From Edaphochlamys debaryana (taxonomy: Eukaryota; Chlorophyta; Chlorophyceae; Chlamydomonadales), in NCBI GenBank assembly GCA_016858145.1, contig JAEHOE010000113.1:124001-188000 (forward strand): 64,000 nucleotides of DNA, given 5' to 3'. Made by a program: the position numbers and the translations under genes. Every line of letters begins with the position of its first letter. Within the stretch, counting starts at the first letter, position 1. A model generated the notes under the pieces. It had not been told where the DNA came from, ran no database searches, and worked only from the letters and a program-made list of their open reading frames with translations. Below are positions 46,901 to 58,030 of this stretch, piece after piece.

Positions 46901-47613
46901 GGCGCAGCCGGACGTTGCGTTCCTGGTGGGGGGGACAGGGGGGGTAGGGGCGGGGCGGGGGGAAGAAAGGGGAGGAATGGGGGACTTTGCGCTGTTCCGG
47001 CACACCCAACTCACCAGTTACTGGAGTTGACCCAACTTGCACAATCGGCCAGTACCAGAGGTACCAGAGTTGGGACACATCACAACCAGCAGGCCCTTGC
47101 GTTTCGGAATGCTCAGCACCACACTGCACCTGCAGACCTCCACTCGCATACCCCCTTATCCTTGCCCGCCCCTCATCGGTCCGCCCCACCCCCTGACAGG
47201 ACGAGGCCACGTCAGCGCTGGATGGGCCCACCGAGTCACGGCTGTACGGCCTCATCCGGTGGGTCAGGGAGGCAGCGCGGGCCAGAGGCCTGGGGACCTC
47301 GGGGCTGTGCGTGCCTACCTGTCACGTTTGCCGACGTGCTCACCGTGCACGTGGCAGCTGGCCGCAGGCTACGAAGCTACAGTAACCCCCCCTTTCCTCA
47401 CCCTCCTCCCTTCACGCTCCACCCCTCCGCCCACCCCCCCCCCTCCCCCCCCCCAGCAAGCGTGTGCCCTGCTTCGTGTCCGTGGGCCACCGCCTGGCGC
47501 TGCTGCAGCACCACACCCACGTGCTGGAGGCGCTGGGGGGCGGGGCCTGGCGCTTCGGGACGGCGGCCGAGTACCAGCGCAGGAACGCGGGCGCGGGCGG
47601 GGGGCACCCGTGA
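40964..47613 (+). CDS. ABC half-transporter, ABC_membrane_2 (SbmA/YddA/ABCD-like) type
   Basis: Seventeen exons: 40964-41177, 41457-41536, 41926-41977, 42349-42431, 42635-42702, 42952-43280, 43566-43680, 43940-44019, 44350-44503, 44708-44825, 45022-45107, 45273-45457, 45679-46005, 46261-46454, 46815-46925, 47200-47258 and 47457-47613. Every junction is in phase; the product is 803 residues. The membrane half has hydrophobic helices (FAIIIVIAAPLFAF, HLVVFLFGYATAGTLVTTWVFG) and the family signature FSLVRVRENAESIAFYRGE. The nucleotide-binding half has Walker A GPSGCGKSS (about 530-537), Q-loop FFLPQKAFMPLGDLR, signature LSVGEQQRV (about 709), Walker B PDVAFLDEATSALD and H-loop SVGHR (763). Gly/Ser-rich inserts interrupt the domain between TM segments and before the Q-loop. 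Half-transporters of this type dimerise; peroxisomal (ABCD) members carry acyl-CoAs and bacterial SbmA/BacA members carry peptides. I cannot decide location or substrate from the sequence. Confidence 0.92.
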
Positions 47614-48226
47614 GGGAATGGGGGGACGGCAGGGGGGAAGGGGGAGGCGCGGGGCTGGGGCGGAGCACGGGCCGCGGGGGCGACGGGCGGCGCGCGTCAC
47701 GGAGGGTGGTCACGCATAGGGTGCGATGCGCGCTGCAGGGGGCAGGCGGGGTGGGGGGCGAGCGTCGGGCGGGGTGTTAGGGGTTCGGCTGGGCGACGAG
47801 CGCCAGAGGTGCGGTGGGCACGGCTAGGCAGGCGATGGAGGACTGCGGGCGAACACTGCATGCGAGCTGCAGCGGGAGCCGCAGGGGTTTCTTTGCTTGT
47901 GGGGACGACGATGGGGGCTGCTAGCGTGCGCTGTGGCGGGACACTAGGGCGGGGAACTGGGACGGGGGATCAGGACGCTTTGAAGAGCATTGAGCATCGC
48001 GCTTGGCCTGCGTCGCGCTACTACTAAACACATTCGCTTGCCAATGTTTGCTGCGCATCGCGGTTGCCCGGCCCAGACCAGCTTTTATTGACGACGTAGG
48101 TCTACCCGGGCCCTCACGCGCTCAGATCCCCCCGAGACGCCACAGCCATTCCAACCTAGACTACCTGCATGATACCGCTAGCCGGGCCCAAGGCGTAAGG
48201 CAGCATAGCAGCGCGCTGACTGGGAC
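47614..48226. other. Intergenic region, ABC transporter 3' side and MYND gene promoter
   Basis: 613 bases between a stop and the next start on the same strand. It should contain the ABC 3' UTR and the promoter of the MYND gene. No TGTAA, tRNA or extra gene was seen. Confidence 0.5.
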
Positions 48227-51200
48227 ATGCCGAGACCCGCCGCGCGAAGGCGCGCAGCGAGCAGCGCTGCCCCCAGCGGCCCCGGCAGCGCGGCTTCTGC
48301 TACCGCTTCCAAAAGCGGTGCCTTGGTGCATTCCTTGAGGCAGGTTCCCGACTGGGCGCAGCGCGTCCTGCGGCAATGCGGTCCCGACGGATCTCTGCCT
48401 CGGATGCTGGACACCAGTGCTCTGGAGGTCGCTGCGGTGAAGATCCTAGCAGCTGTCAAGCAGGTTGATGATGACGTGGCTATGGCGGCAAGCGTGCTGG
48501 GGAACGACGCCATCCTCACGGGCATCGTGCAGCTCGCCAGCTTCGCCTTCCGGCTGCCGCTGCCCGACAGCGCGGCTGACTCTCCAGACACCAGGCTCTT
48601 ACCCGCGAGCGCGCTGGCGAACAGCCTACTCTCAGCAGAAGTATCGGCGCCCGCGGCGGTTGCGGGGCAGCTACGGCTCGCACGGGGGCTGTTCAAGACC
48701 GGGGCCCTGTACGCGGCCGCCCGCCAGATGGCGGCGGCGGCGGGGGTGCTGCAGAGACACTCTGGCCCGCCGTCTGCGGACTTCTGCAAGGCGGCACTTG
48801 GGCTGCTGCACACGGGGCTAGGCCTCGGCCCCTGCTTACTAGCCCGCATCGCAACGGGCCGGCGGGCGGAGGCCGATGAGGCCGCCTCGGGTCTGTTCGA
48901 GTCTCGCCTGCTGGAGCACGGGGCGCGGCTGCTGCTCCTGCTGCGGATGCGGGTGCCGCAGCCCGCCGGGGCCGTTACGGACCTCGAGCTAGCGCAAGCC
49001 CTGGTGGCCTTCGCCTTTGCTTTCAAGTCCGGCGGTGCCATCGCGAGGGCGACGCCCCTTCCAGGGTACTGGGCCGGCCCCTGCGCCCAGCATGCGGCGC
49101 TGGTGGTGGGGCTGGCGGCCCTGGGGGAGCTGGAGGGCGGGGCGGGGGGCGGCGACGGGGGCGGAGGCGGAGGGGCTGGGGGCGGGGCCCCGTGCGCCTG
49201 CCTGGGCGGAGGGCCGCCCTGGGGCAGGGCCTCGCCCGTAACCCCGCTGATGGCCCTGCTCGCTGCCTTGCGGCCGACTTCATCTTCTCCGCCGCACCCC
49301 ATGCACGCCCTGAACCCCCAGCTGCCCAACCAGCCCCCTGCGCCATACCTGCCGCGCCCCCTCACGGCCGCCCGGCTGCTCCTCCGTGAGGGGTTCGCGC
49401 TGGCGGCCATCGCTGGCCCGCAGGGGGCGGCGGCGGGGGCCGGGGGTGCCGGCGGCAGCCGGGGCCCGGCGCCGGCAGCAGAGCTCGTCAGCCTGCACTC
49501 TGCCAAGCGGGCAGACGTACTGCTGGCGGATACGCTCGCGTTGCTCATCACCCACCTGGCTGAGCACCAGCCGTGGAACGGCCCGTGGCTGGGGGCCGCG
49601 CAGGAGGCGTGGCGCCTGGCGGGAGCCGCCGTGCGGGGGGAGGCGCAGGGGGCGGGGGAGGTCCGCACCAAGTTGTGCCAGCCGTGCGCTCAGCTGGTGT
49701 GTGACCTGCTCGGCGCGTCGGCAGAGGGCCCCGAGGATACAGCGGAGGGAGCTGAGGGTACCCCAGAAGCAGCTGAGGATGCCGCAGAGGGAGCTGAGGA
49801 AACCGCAACAGGTGTGTGTTAAGGGCTAGTCAGCATTTGCTTTGGGCTGAGCGGTTCAGGTACCGTAATAAGCAAACGCTGGGCCGCCCCGATCGTGTGT
49901 GGGCGAGGGCCGGGTTCCTTCCTAACCGTCAGAGCGTGCAGCCTTGTCCATCGATGCCGGACTCTGGTGCTGAGGCACCTCGCAATTGCCTCACCGCTGA
50001 CGGAGCTGAACCTGTTGCGTCCTCCCTTGGACCCCAGCCGTCGTTGCCTGGTGCTTCCCGGCCGAGGCGCCTCCCCCCGTGGCTGCGGCGCTGGCGGGCG
50101 GTGCGCTGCCCTTCCTGGAGCGCCTGCTGCGCCGCGCGGGCGATGAGCCGCAGGGCCTGGAGGCGGGGGTCCTGACCCACATGGGTCGCGCGGGCACCGG
50201 CTCGTTCGCGGACGTCATCCCCCTCCTGGTGTACGGCGAACCGCTGCAGGCGGCGGCCCTCGTAGCCACCGTCACCAAGCTGCTGCGGAGGACGCAGGCG
50301 GAGGCGCTGCTGGGCGGGGAGGAGCCCCGGGGGGACGAAGTGGGGCCCTTGGCGGCCGTTGGCCTGCTTACCGCTGTGCTCAGCGTCGACCTTCCCGTCG
50401 GGGAGTCCTGCCCCTCCGCCCTGTCCCGCCTCGCCCAGGTGCTGTCCCTGGCCCTGCCCGAGTGGCTGCCGGAGCTGTCCCGCCTGGTGCGGCAGGCGGC
50501 AGCGCTGGACCAGGCGGCGTGGGCGGAGGGGCAGCGGAGGGAGGGGCGGCGGCAGCCGGGTGCGGGCGGTGACACGGCCGCGGTCCAGGCGCCAGACGCT
50601 TTGTGTTCCAGCCTCAATGTGCTGATGAACGCCTGCTCCGCCATCGCCGTTGCCATCGCGGGCCCTTCTACGGACGCCGCAACCTCCGCCGATGGAAGAC
50701 GTTGCGGCGGAGCGGCCAGCGGTAGCAGCGGAGGCGGGGCGGCGTCCGGCTGTAGCAGCGGGCTGGGCTGGCCGCCGGCGGGCCTGGCGGAGGCGGAGGT
50801 GGTGGGGGCGGCTCTGGGGCTGCTGCAGCGCTGTGCGCCCGACCCTGGCGCGTGGCCTTTCCTGTACCTGGGGACGGGCTTGGGCGTTGCACGGCTGGCG
50901 GAGACGCGGCCGGAAAAGGTGCGGGCGCTCAGCGCTTCCGGCTCTGCCTTCGCCTGGCAAGCAGAGGCGGTGAGGGCGGTGGCGGAGGTCCTTGGGAGTA
51001 AGGAGAACTTGGAGAGACTCACGGAGCCGGGGGTTGTAGAGCCTCTGGTCCGGCGGCTGGAGGCCTGGGCGGCCGGTGAGGACGGCAGCCGCGGGCCTGG
51101 GGACATGCAGGGGGCGGGTGGGGAGCTCGTCCGTAGCTTCTTTTGGGGCTGCTGGCTGGACGGTACCGTGGCGCAGCAGCTCGTGCCGCCTGCCGAGGCC

Positions 51201-51407
51201 CGCCGGCGCCTGGGCCTGCCCGCCTGCTCCAACCCCGCCTGCGCCAACCTGGCGGGCGACAGCGAGGCGGGGCTGCGGCTGCAGCAGTGCGGGCGCTGCG
51301 GGCGGGCGTCGTACTGCTGCCGCGACTGCCAGACGGCGCATTGGCGGTCGGGGCACAAGGAGGCGTGCGGCGGCGGTGGTGGCAGGGGCAAGGGTAAGGG
51401 AGACTGA
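48227..51407 (+). CDS. MYND zinc-finger protein, intact family member (copy A)
   Basis: Two exons, 48227-49811 and 50038-51407, join in phase (ACA G|GTGTGT ... CCCCAG|CC) to 984 residues. The first frame alone would stop just after the donor, so the intron is needed. The body is helical, Leu/Ala-rich and repeat-like (VPDWAQRVLRQ, LLEHGARLLLLL, WLPELSRLVRQAAALDQAAW), with a Gly-rich loop near 49140. The C-terminus holds a full MYND finger: CSNPAC, CGRCGRASYC, CRDCQTAHW, HKEAC, all ligands present. MYND fingers bind Pro-rich partner peptides. This kind of Leu/Ala-rich protein with a terminal MYND finger forms large families in volvocine algae, with no assigned function. Two more copies follow downstream at 58 and 62.5 kb. 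A central tract is nearly identical to copy B. Confidence 0.85.
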
Positions 51408-52770
51408 GCGTGGTTGCAGGGCTGCAGGACGCGGCTGAGGTTGATAGGTGGGAGGGGCTGGTTTGAATGCCAGCAGTGGCAAGGAAGGGGCCGTGGGGGA
51501 ATCACATCTGTTGCGCTCAAGGTCAGAGGTGTGTTGCATACCGCGCAGACATCGTGCAACCTTGAGTAGACATTTGGGGCTCGGCGGGACGCTGTTCGGC
51601 CCCGGGCCCTCTGGACATGCACATGGTTGAGGTTTTAGGGTTCTAGCTGCGGCGGCGGGGAAAGGCGCTGCAGGGATTCGAGTTGCTGATAAGCTAGCTG
51701 GGAGCAGCCAAGTGGTCCCTGCTCCGTCGTGCAGGGGAAGCAGTTGCGACGTATGGGCAGACGAAGCCGTATAGGGGGCATGACGGATGGGAGAAAGTTG
51801 ACCTTGCGGTTGTGTTGCTGCAATCTGCGACGGACCTTAGGTGCGCCCTGCAACCTGGTGTGCCCATTGGCCTGAGTTGCCTTTGACGCCCAGCCCACCG
51901 CCTAGGCCGCGCAGCAAAGAGTGTGCGGTTCCGGAGCTGCCGGGTGCCGGCTCCACGGTGCGTGGCGTCAATTGTTGTGACTGGGCTATGTGGGGGATGC
52001 CTTGGCTGTGGATTAAGGACCGGGCGGGCTGCGGGCCCCTGCGGCTGAGCGTTCGGGTCACTGATGTTGTAACTCCCGCCAATTGCCGAGCCATCCTGCG
52101 TGCCCGGTGGCGCTGAGCGTGCCGGGATGCAACTGCACGCGCTCCCCTGTGGAACCTCGATCGATTGTGCCCCGAAGAGCGCGTCTGGGGATAACGCGAA
52201 GGGGGTCTGCGCAACGGAGAGCAAGTACCGCACCCATCGCACGCTTGGGCCGACTTGAGCACAGGAAAGCCCCCGCACTTCAATTCTTCCCGTTAACTAT
52301 TACTCGCTTTCTATAAGCACACCGCGACTCCGTATCCTCGCAGACTGCGACGCGCGCGCGGAACTACAGGGAACCCTTGGCGGGCCAGCCTGCACGCCTG
52401 CCGCTGCTACTCAGTGCAACATGAACACATACCACTTCTAGCTGATGCTGCGTAGAGCTGCACTCGTGATTCCTTTCTAGCGCAATTCCGGAGCGACATG
52501 GCCCGCACAGCTCGAGAAGCCCCTGGCGGGCTTGTGGGTCCAGTTCTGGATAGCTAGATAAGGCTGGCGCTATCTGTAAAAAGCCCCGCGTGCAAGCTCG
52601 GCCCGGACCATCCTCGCAAGGGGCATGGGCACTCGGGGTGAGGCGGAGGAGAGAGGTCACCAGTAGTGCAGCACCGCTACTTTGTAGTGTTTGACGGGGT
52701 CATTGATCTCACGGAGGGCGAGGAGGGCTGCGGCGGCCCCAATGCCTGAGTCCCCCCCCCTCCCCCAGGC
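51408..52770. other. Intergenic region downstream of MYND copy A
   Basis: The first part (about 51640-51900) is homologous to the sequence after MYND copy B (about 61080-61290), so it belongs to the duplicated MYND unit. A TGTAA at 52068-52072 could end the MYND A transcript. Near 52624-52770 there is a possible 5' exon and first intron of the next gene. Confidence 0.55.
52068..52072 (+). terminator. Possible polyadenylation motif TGTAA
   Basis: The motif lies about 660 bases after the MYND copy A stop. It is a single five-base match, so support is weak. Confidence 0.3.
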
Positions 52771-55700
52771 ATGGGCACTCGGCCGCCCTACACGCGGGTG
52801 CGATTCGTGAAGACCAGGCCCCGCAAGCGCTCAGCGGGGAATGGGGCCAACCAGGTGCACGACGAGGACGTGCTGCGGTGGCAGAAGATGGTGTCGGAGG
52901 TGGGTGGGTGGGGGGCGGCGACTCATCCAGGCGCTGCCAATACACCCTCCGCATCTCCGACCACCCCTCCTCGGGCACTGCCCCCGTGTGCCCCCCTGTG
53001 GCCCCGGAACGCCACGTCCGTCAGCCACAGCCACGCCCCCGTCTGCCCTGCCCATTACCGTAGCTTGGGGGGCGGGGCGCGCCAGCGCGCTGAGCCATCA
53101 TCCTCTGTCCCCCGTCCAGAAGCCGTCCCCCCACTGCTTCCCCACTCCCTGCCCCTCTCCCATCCCCCCTCTCCCCCCCTAGCATGATGCTGTGCTGCTC
53201 GCCCAGCAGGCGGGCATGGGGGGGCCCACGCTGCCCGCCTCACAGGTGGGGCGGATCTCTTTTGAAAGGGGGAGAGGGGTGGGTAGACTGTGTAGGGGGC
53301 ATATGCTGGATACGGGCCGGGGGCTGGAGGCGCCGGGGGTTTGTCGACGGCCAGCGGCGCGCCAGCGTCTTCTCGCCGCGCGCTGGGCTGTAGCAGGCGG
53401 AGGCGGCGTGCCGCTGCACTGCTGACACTGCTGAGGGCGTTGCACAGATGCGGGCAGAGTGGGGGCCTTCGGTCGAGCCTGCCTTGAGGCAGGGAAGGGG
53501 CTGGTCAAACCAGGTGTGGGAGTCGAGGCGTTGTGCTAGCCGTGCGGCATCCAGGGGCGCTGCGAGCTGGTTGGCGAGCGGGCTCTCACCACGGTTCACA
53601 TGTCCCTGGGGTCCCCTGTGTGTGGACCGGCGAGGGCTTGGGGAGCACCCGGGGGGGCCGTGGCGCTGCACTATCGGTATCAGTGCCGGAGCCGGGGAGA
53701 CCGGCTTCGGGGGACCCTTCACCGCGCTCCACTCACCATCCAGACCGTCAACCCACCGCTGCCCCTCTCCCTGCCCCACTCCCTGCCCCACTCACCGTCC
53801 CCAACGACCTTCCCCATCCGTCCCCCTCCCCCTCCTCCCCCCCCCCCAGCACCCCCCCACCTTCTCCACCGACCCCGTCAAGGGGGCCATAGACTACCTT
53901 GCCCTGCTGCCCGACGACGCCAAGCAGTCGCTGTACAAGCACGTGTGCGTACGGGTGTGCTGTACGGCTGCCGCACGGGTGCCGTACGGGTGCCTGGGGG
54001 TCAGGGGTCTTGCCGGACCAGGCAACAGTCAAGCGAGGGTAGAGGGGCTGGTCATGGTGCTCTTGCCTTGCCTTGCCCACCACCCACCCACACCCAACCC
54101 CGCCACCCCCAACCCCGCCACCACCCCCAACCCCACCGCCCCCCCCAACCCCGCCGCCCCCCACGCTCCCTCCCCCCCCAGCGAGCTGGCCTCCCGTAAC
54201 CACCGCCTGATCTTGGAGGGGCAGGAGCGGCTCAAGTACGTGCAGGTGAGTCGGGGGTTGGGGGCGTTGGGGAGGGGTTGGAGGGGTTTGTTGCATGACC
54301 GGGCAGCCCGGGTCAAAGTGGTCAAGGTTGTTACAGGGGTGTGGTGGTGGGCGCTCAATCTGCACTAGCGGGGCTGCCGGGTTGGGGGCACACAGGGCAG
54401 ACAGACTCCCCTCCCCCACCCTCCCAGCCACCGATCCACGTCACCACCACCCCGCTCTCCCCTCCCCTCCCCTCCCCTCCCCAGGCCGAGGTGAAGCGGA
54501 TGAAGGCAATGCTACCGCCCCCGCCGCCCCCGCCCCCACCGCACCAAGGGCCAGGTGAGACCCCTTGCCACCCCCATCCCACCTCCGACCACCGACCCTG
54601 CTCACCTCACGCACTCGCAGCCTCGTCAGCACACGAGGGGCACCCACTCGGCATGCGATGCCTCCGACGCCCCGCCTCCCACCCTACAGCCCATCTCTCG
54701 CCCCCCCTTTCCCCAACCCAACTCCCAGCCCTCCAACCACACTCCCGAATACCCAGCCTCTCACTCCACCCTCACACTCCACTACACCCACGCTCCCCAC
54801 ACCCCCACCCCCCAGGCCCCCCCGTGGATGTGGAGCCAGTGCCCGAGCCCTCCTGCTGGGCCTCCTGCTGCGGCCTGCTGCCCCCGCCCCCGCCCCCCCC
54901 GCCCCCCGCCGTGGCCCCGCTCGCCCGCATGGCCGTGGCGCTGCCCCCCGTCGACTACTTCGCCGCCAAGGCCAAGGAGTCGGTGGCGGCGCGGCGGAAG
55001 ACGCAGGAGCAGTCGGCGGGTGTGTGTGTGGGATTTTGGTGTGTTCAGGGCTGCTCGTGTAAAGGGTGGGAAACGGGTGGCGAATGGCGTGGAGAGGAAG
55101 GGGGCGGAGAGGAGAGGAGAGGGGTGATGAGGGGGCGGGGGCGGGAAGGGGGCGATGTGGAGGCTGTGCGCGGCAGACTTTGGCCGACCAGTGTCGTCCG
55201 GCGTGCCCCACCGGCCAGGGGCCCACGCTCCTAGACCGCCCCACGTGACCCCTGCCCCCGCCCTCTTCACGTGCTCCCCACCCCTACCCACAAACCCCCT
55301 CCCCAAACCCCTGCAGGCGGCGCCCTGCAGCAGCGCTCCTACGGGGGCGCCAGCGAGGCCTCCCTGCACTACGTGGGCAGCTCCGTGGGGGGCGCCTCGG
55401 AGGGGGGGGCAGCGGCGGCGCAGCGGCCGCCGGGGGCCGCCCTCGCGCCGCCGTCGGCGGCCGACGCGCCCCCGCGCCCCGGCGGCGACGGGCTCGAGGC
55501 GGCGGCGGAGCTGCCCGGCCAGCTGGACAAGCGGACCGAGCTGGTGGAGCCGCCGCCACCGCCGGCGCCGCCGCCGGCGGCGGAGGCCTCCGGCCAGCCG
55601 CTGCTGCCGCCGCCGTCCAGGCCGCCGCTGGCCCCGCTGCAGGGCAAGGCGCCCGGGGCCCCGCAGTCGCTGCTTCGGCCGCTGGCGCCCCTCGCACCGC

Positions 55701-56872
55701 CCGGGGCGGGGGCGGGGGCGCAGCGTAAGCCCTCGCTGCCCTCCCTGGGGCCGCCGCAGCGGGCCGGCTCTGGGGGGTCACAGCAGGGCAGCGCACCGGC
55801 GCAGGAGCCCGCCCAGCAGCAGGTGGGGCAGCTGGGAAAGCAAGGGCAACAGGGGCAGCCGGGCCCCCCCTACGACCTGTCCCGCTACCAGGACCCCGCC
55901 TCCCTGGAGCGCATCACCCAGCTGCAGGCGCTGCAGAGGGGCAAGCAGGCGAGGAGGCAGGCGGAGGCCGTGCGGGCGCAGCGGGGGTCGCAGCAGGCGG
56001 CGCGGACGCAGGCGGCGGAGGCAGACGACCTGTTCGCCTCCGCCGCCGCCGAGCTCGACGGCGGCCGCCGCCAGCCGCCGCCGCCGCCGCCCGGGCCGCA
56101 CCCGTTCGAGGACCCCTACGCGGAGCCGCAGCAGTTTGACCTGAGCCGCTACCAGGATCCAGAATCCATTGCCAAGATTGAGAGGATCCAAGCGGCGGCG
56201 CGGGGCCGGCAGGCGCGGCAGCAGGTCAAGGGCATTCGGGCGGCGCAGGGCCCCCGTGCACCCGCCGCACCCCCCAGCGTACAAGCGCCGGCGGGTGACC
56301 TGTACGGCGGAGAGCAGGATCCGTACGCCGATCAGCAAGATTCGTACGGGAGGCCTCAGCAGCCCCCGCAAGGACAGCAGCAGCAAAAGCAGCCGTACGA
56401 TCCGTATGATCTGAGCCGGTATCAGGATCCAGAATCCATCGCCAAGATCGAGCGCATCCAGGCGGCGGCGCGGGGTCGGCAGGCGCGGCGGCAGGTGGAT
56501 GCGCTCAAAGCCGCACAGCGGCCCCGCGCCTCCACCGCCCCCGCCCGCGGTCCCCAGACCGCTGCACCCGACGAGTGGGGCCCGGGGCCGCAGGGCCCGG
56601 AAGAGGGCCGTGGGTACGGCCAGGAGCCTGCGGTGGAGTCAGGACAGAGGCAGGGGCAGCCGGGCCCCCCCTACGACCTGTCCCGCTACCAGGACCCCGC
56701 CTCCCTGGAGCGCATCACTCAGCTGCAGGCGCTGCAGAGGGGCAAGCAGGCGAGGAGGCAGGCGGAGGCCGTGCGGGCGCAGCGGGGGAAGCAGCAGGCG
56801 GCGCCGCCACCCCCTCCCCAGCAGCAGCAGCAGCAGCAGTGGGCCGAGGTGGAGGAGGTGGATGACTGGTAG
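52771..56872 (+). CDS. IQ-motif repeat protein (calmodulin-binding type)
   Basis: Seven exons: 52771-52899, 53183-53245, 53850-53944, 54182-54245, 54485-54554, 54816-55019 and 55317-56872. Phases agree; 726 residues. The N-terminal 200 residues are partly helical (VHDEDVLRWQKMVSE, ASRNHRLILEGQERLKYVQ), then Pro-rich. The C-terminal half has four units about 89 residues apart (near 395, 483, 572 and 661). Each starts DLSRYQDP and continues into an IQ-like helix: ITQLQALQRGKQARRQ in units 1 and 4, IERIQAAARGRQARxQ in units 2 and 3. IQ helices bind calmodulin or related EF-hand proteins. A cytoskeletal or flagellar role is possible but not shown. The ATG at 52771 follows a good acceptor (CCCCCAG|GC); an in-frame upstream ATG at 52624 could be joined through a first intron. 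A copy of the gene's last codons recurs near 61934. Confidence 0.8.
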
Positions 56873-58030
56873 GGGCACCCGCTCCGATAGGCTGGCAGCG
56901 CGATGCGGTCTTCACGGCGGTCCTCCTCTGTCGGCATGCTGCCGAAGGGGGCAGCGCATAGCGGGGGTTAGGGAGGAGACCAGTTTGACTCGACCGCCGG
57001 CACAGCGTGGGTGGAGTGTGGCGTTCCGCAACCTGGAGCACCGGAGGGCGTTGGCGGGCAATGGAAGGCTTGGAGGCACTCAGAAGGGGGGCAGGGCCCT
57101 TGGTCAAGGGGATGGGTGACATGGCAGAACGGGAAACGGGCACGAGTTGACGCGGAAAGGCCAGCAAAGTGGGAGGCACGGTCGAGCGGGAGGCTGCGGG
57201 GCTTGTCCCTTCAGGAGGACGGGGGGGTTTAACCCTAAACCCTCAGGATGTGACTGAGTGCAGGAGTAAGATCCTTCGGGATGGTGGGAAGGTGGCGTGT
57301 GCGGGGTACGTGACGGCAGCTTGTGATGTGGGCGCCGGGTTGGCTACGGTTGGCACGTTCTGTTGAAGCCGTGGCTTGACGTGTGCGGCAACGCGGTGTG
57401 CCTGACCGGTGTGGCTTGTACCTCGCGTGCATGCCCAGCCCTCCCGCGCCGAGCCCACCTGGGGAGGCGGGCATAGCCCCCGCGCAGCACACAAGCAACA
57501 AGGCTATCTAGCACTACACGGAGCGGTACGCGCAGAAGCTGTAGTCGGTGATGCGGCTGGTAGCGGCTATGCTAGAGTAACCGGCATGTTGTTGCTGTTG
57601 ACGACGTAGAGCTGCGCCGGTTACCCCTAGCAGGCTGATACAGGCCCTATGGGATACAGGCGCGAATAGCACTTTCCTGAGCCGCTTGAAGAAGCCCCCA
57701 CCTGGGGAGGGCAGGCGGGCCGAGGGGTGGCTACTTTGCCCGGCGTGGGCATGGGCGCGTGGCGTGGACGAATGTGGAGTCGGGTCCCAGCAGTGGACCT
57801 GCAAGCCCATTGCGCCACACCCAGCACTATCTACACCTTTGCACGCTCGATAGCACATATCGCTTGCGTAGACACTGAGCTTTGCGTTTCGTCAATGCTT
57901 CCGCGACAGCTCCTCTCCGCTTAGCTCTATTTCGGGCTCCGCAGCGCAAACTCGAAACAACATCAACTTACGCTCACATAAGCTCGCTAGCAAGCAAGTC
58001 CGAGGCGGCCGAGGAGCAGCTGGGGTCGGG
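56873..58030. other. Intergenic region, IQ gene 3' side and MYND copy B upstream
   Basis: Its sequence is duplicated, with an internal deletion, at about 61945-62565. It contains TTTAACCCTAAACCCT at 57228-57243, a short telomere-like run, and a CACCTGGGGAGG block twice (near 57457 and 57697). No gene or RNA was recognised. Confidence 0.6.

Noticed and set aside
55155..56144. Arg/Ser-rich open frame overlapping the IQ exon
   Set aside because: It is an out-of-frame shadow of the IQ gene. The spliced IQ frame has repeats with domain logic and this one does not.
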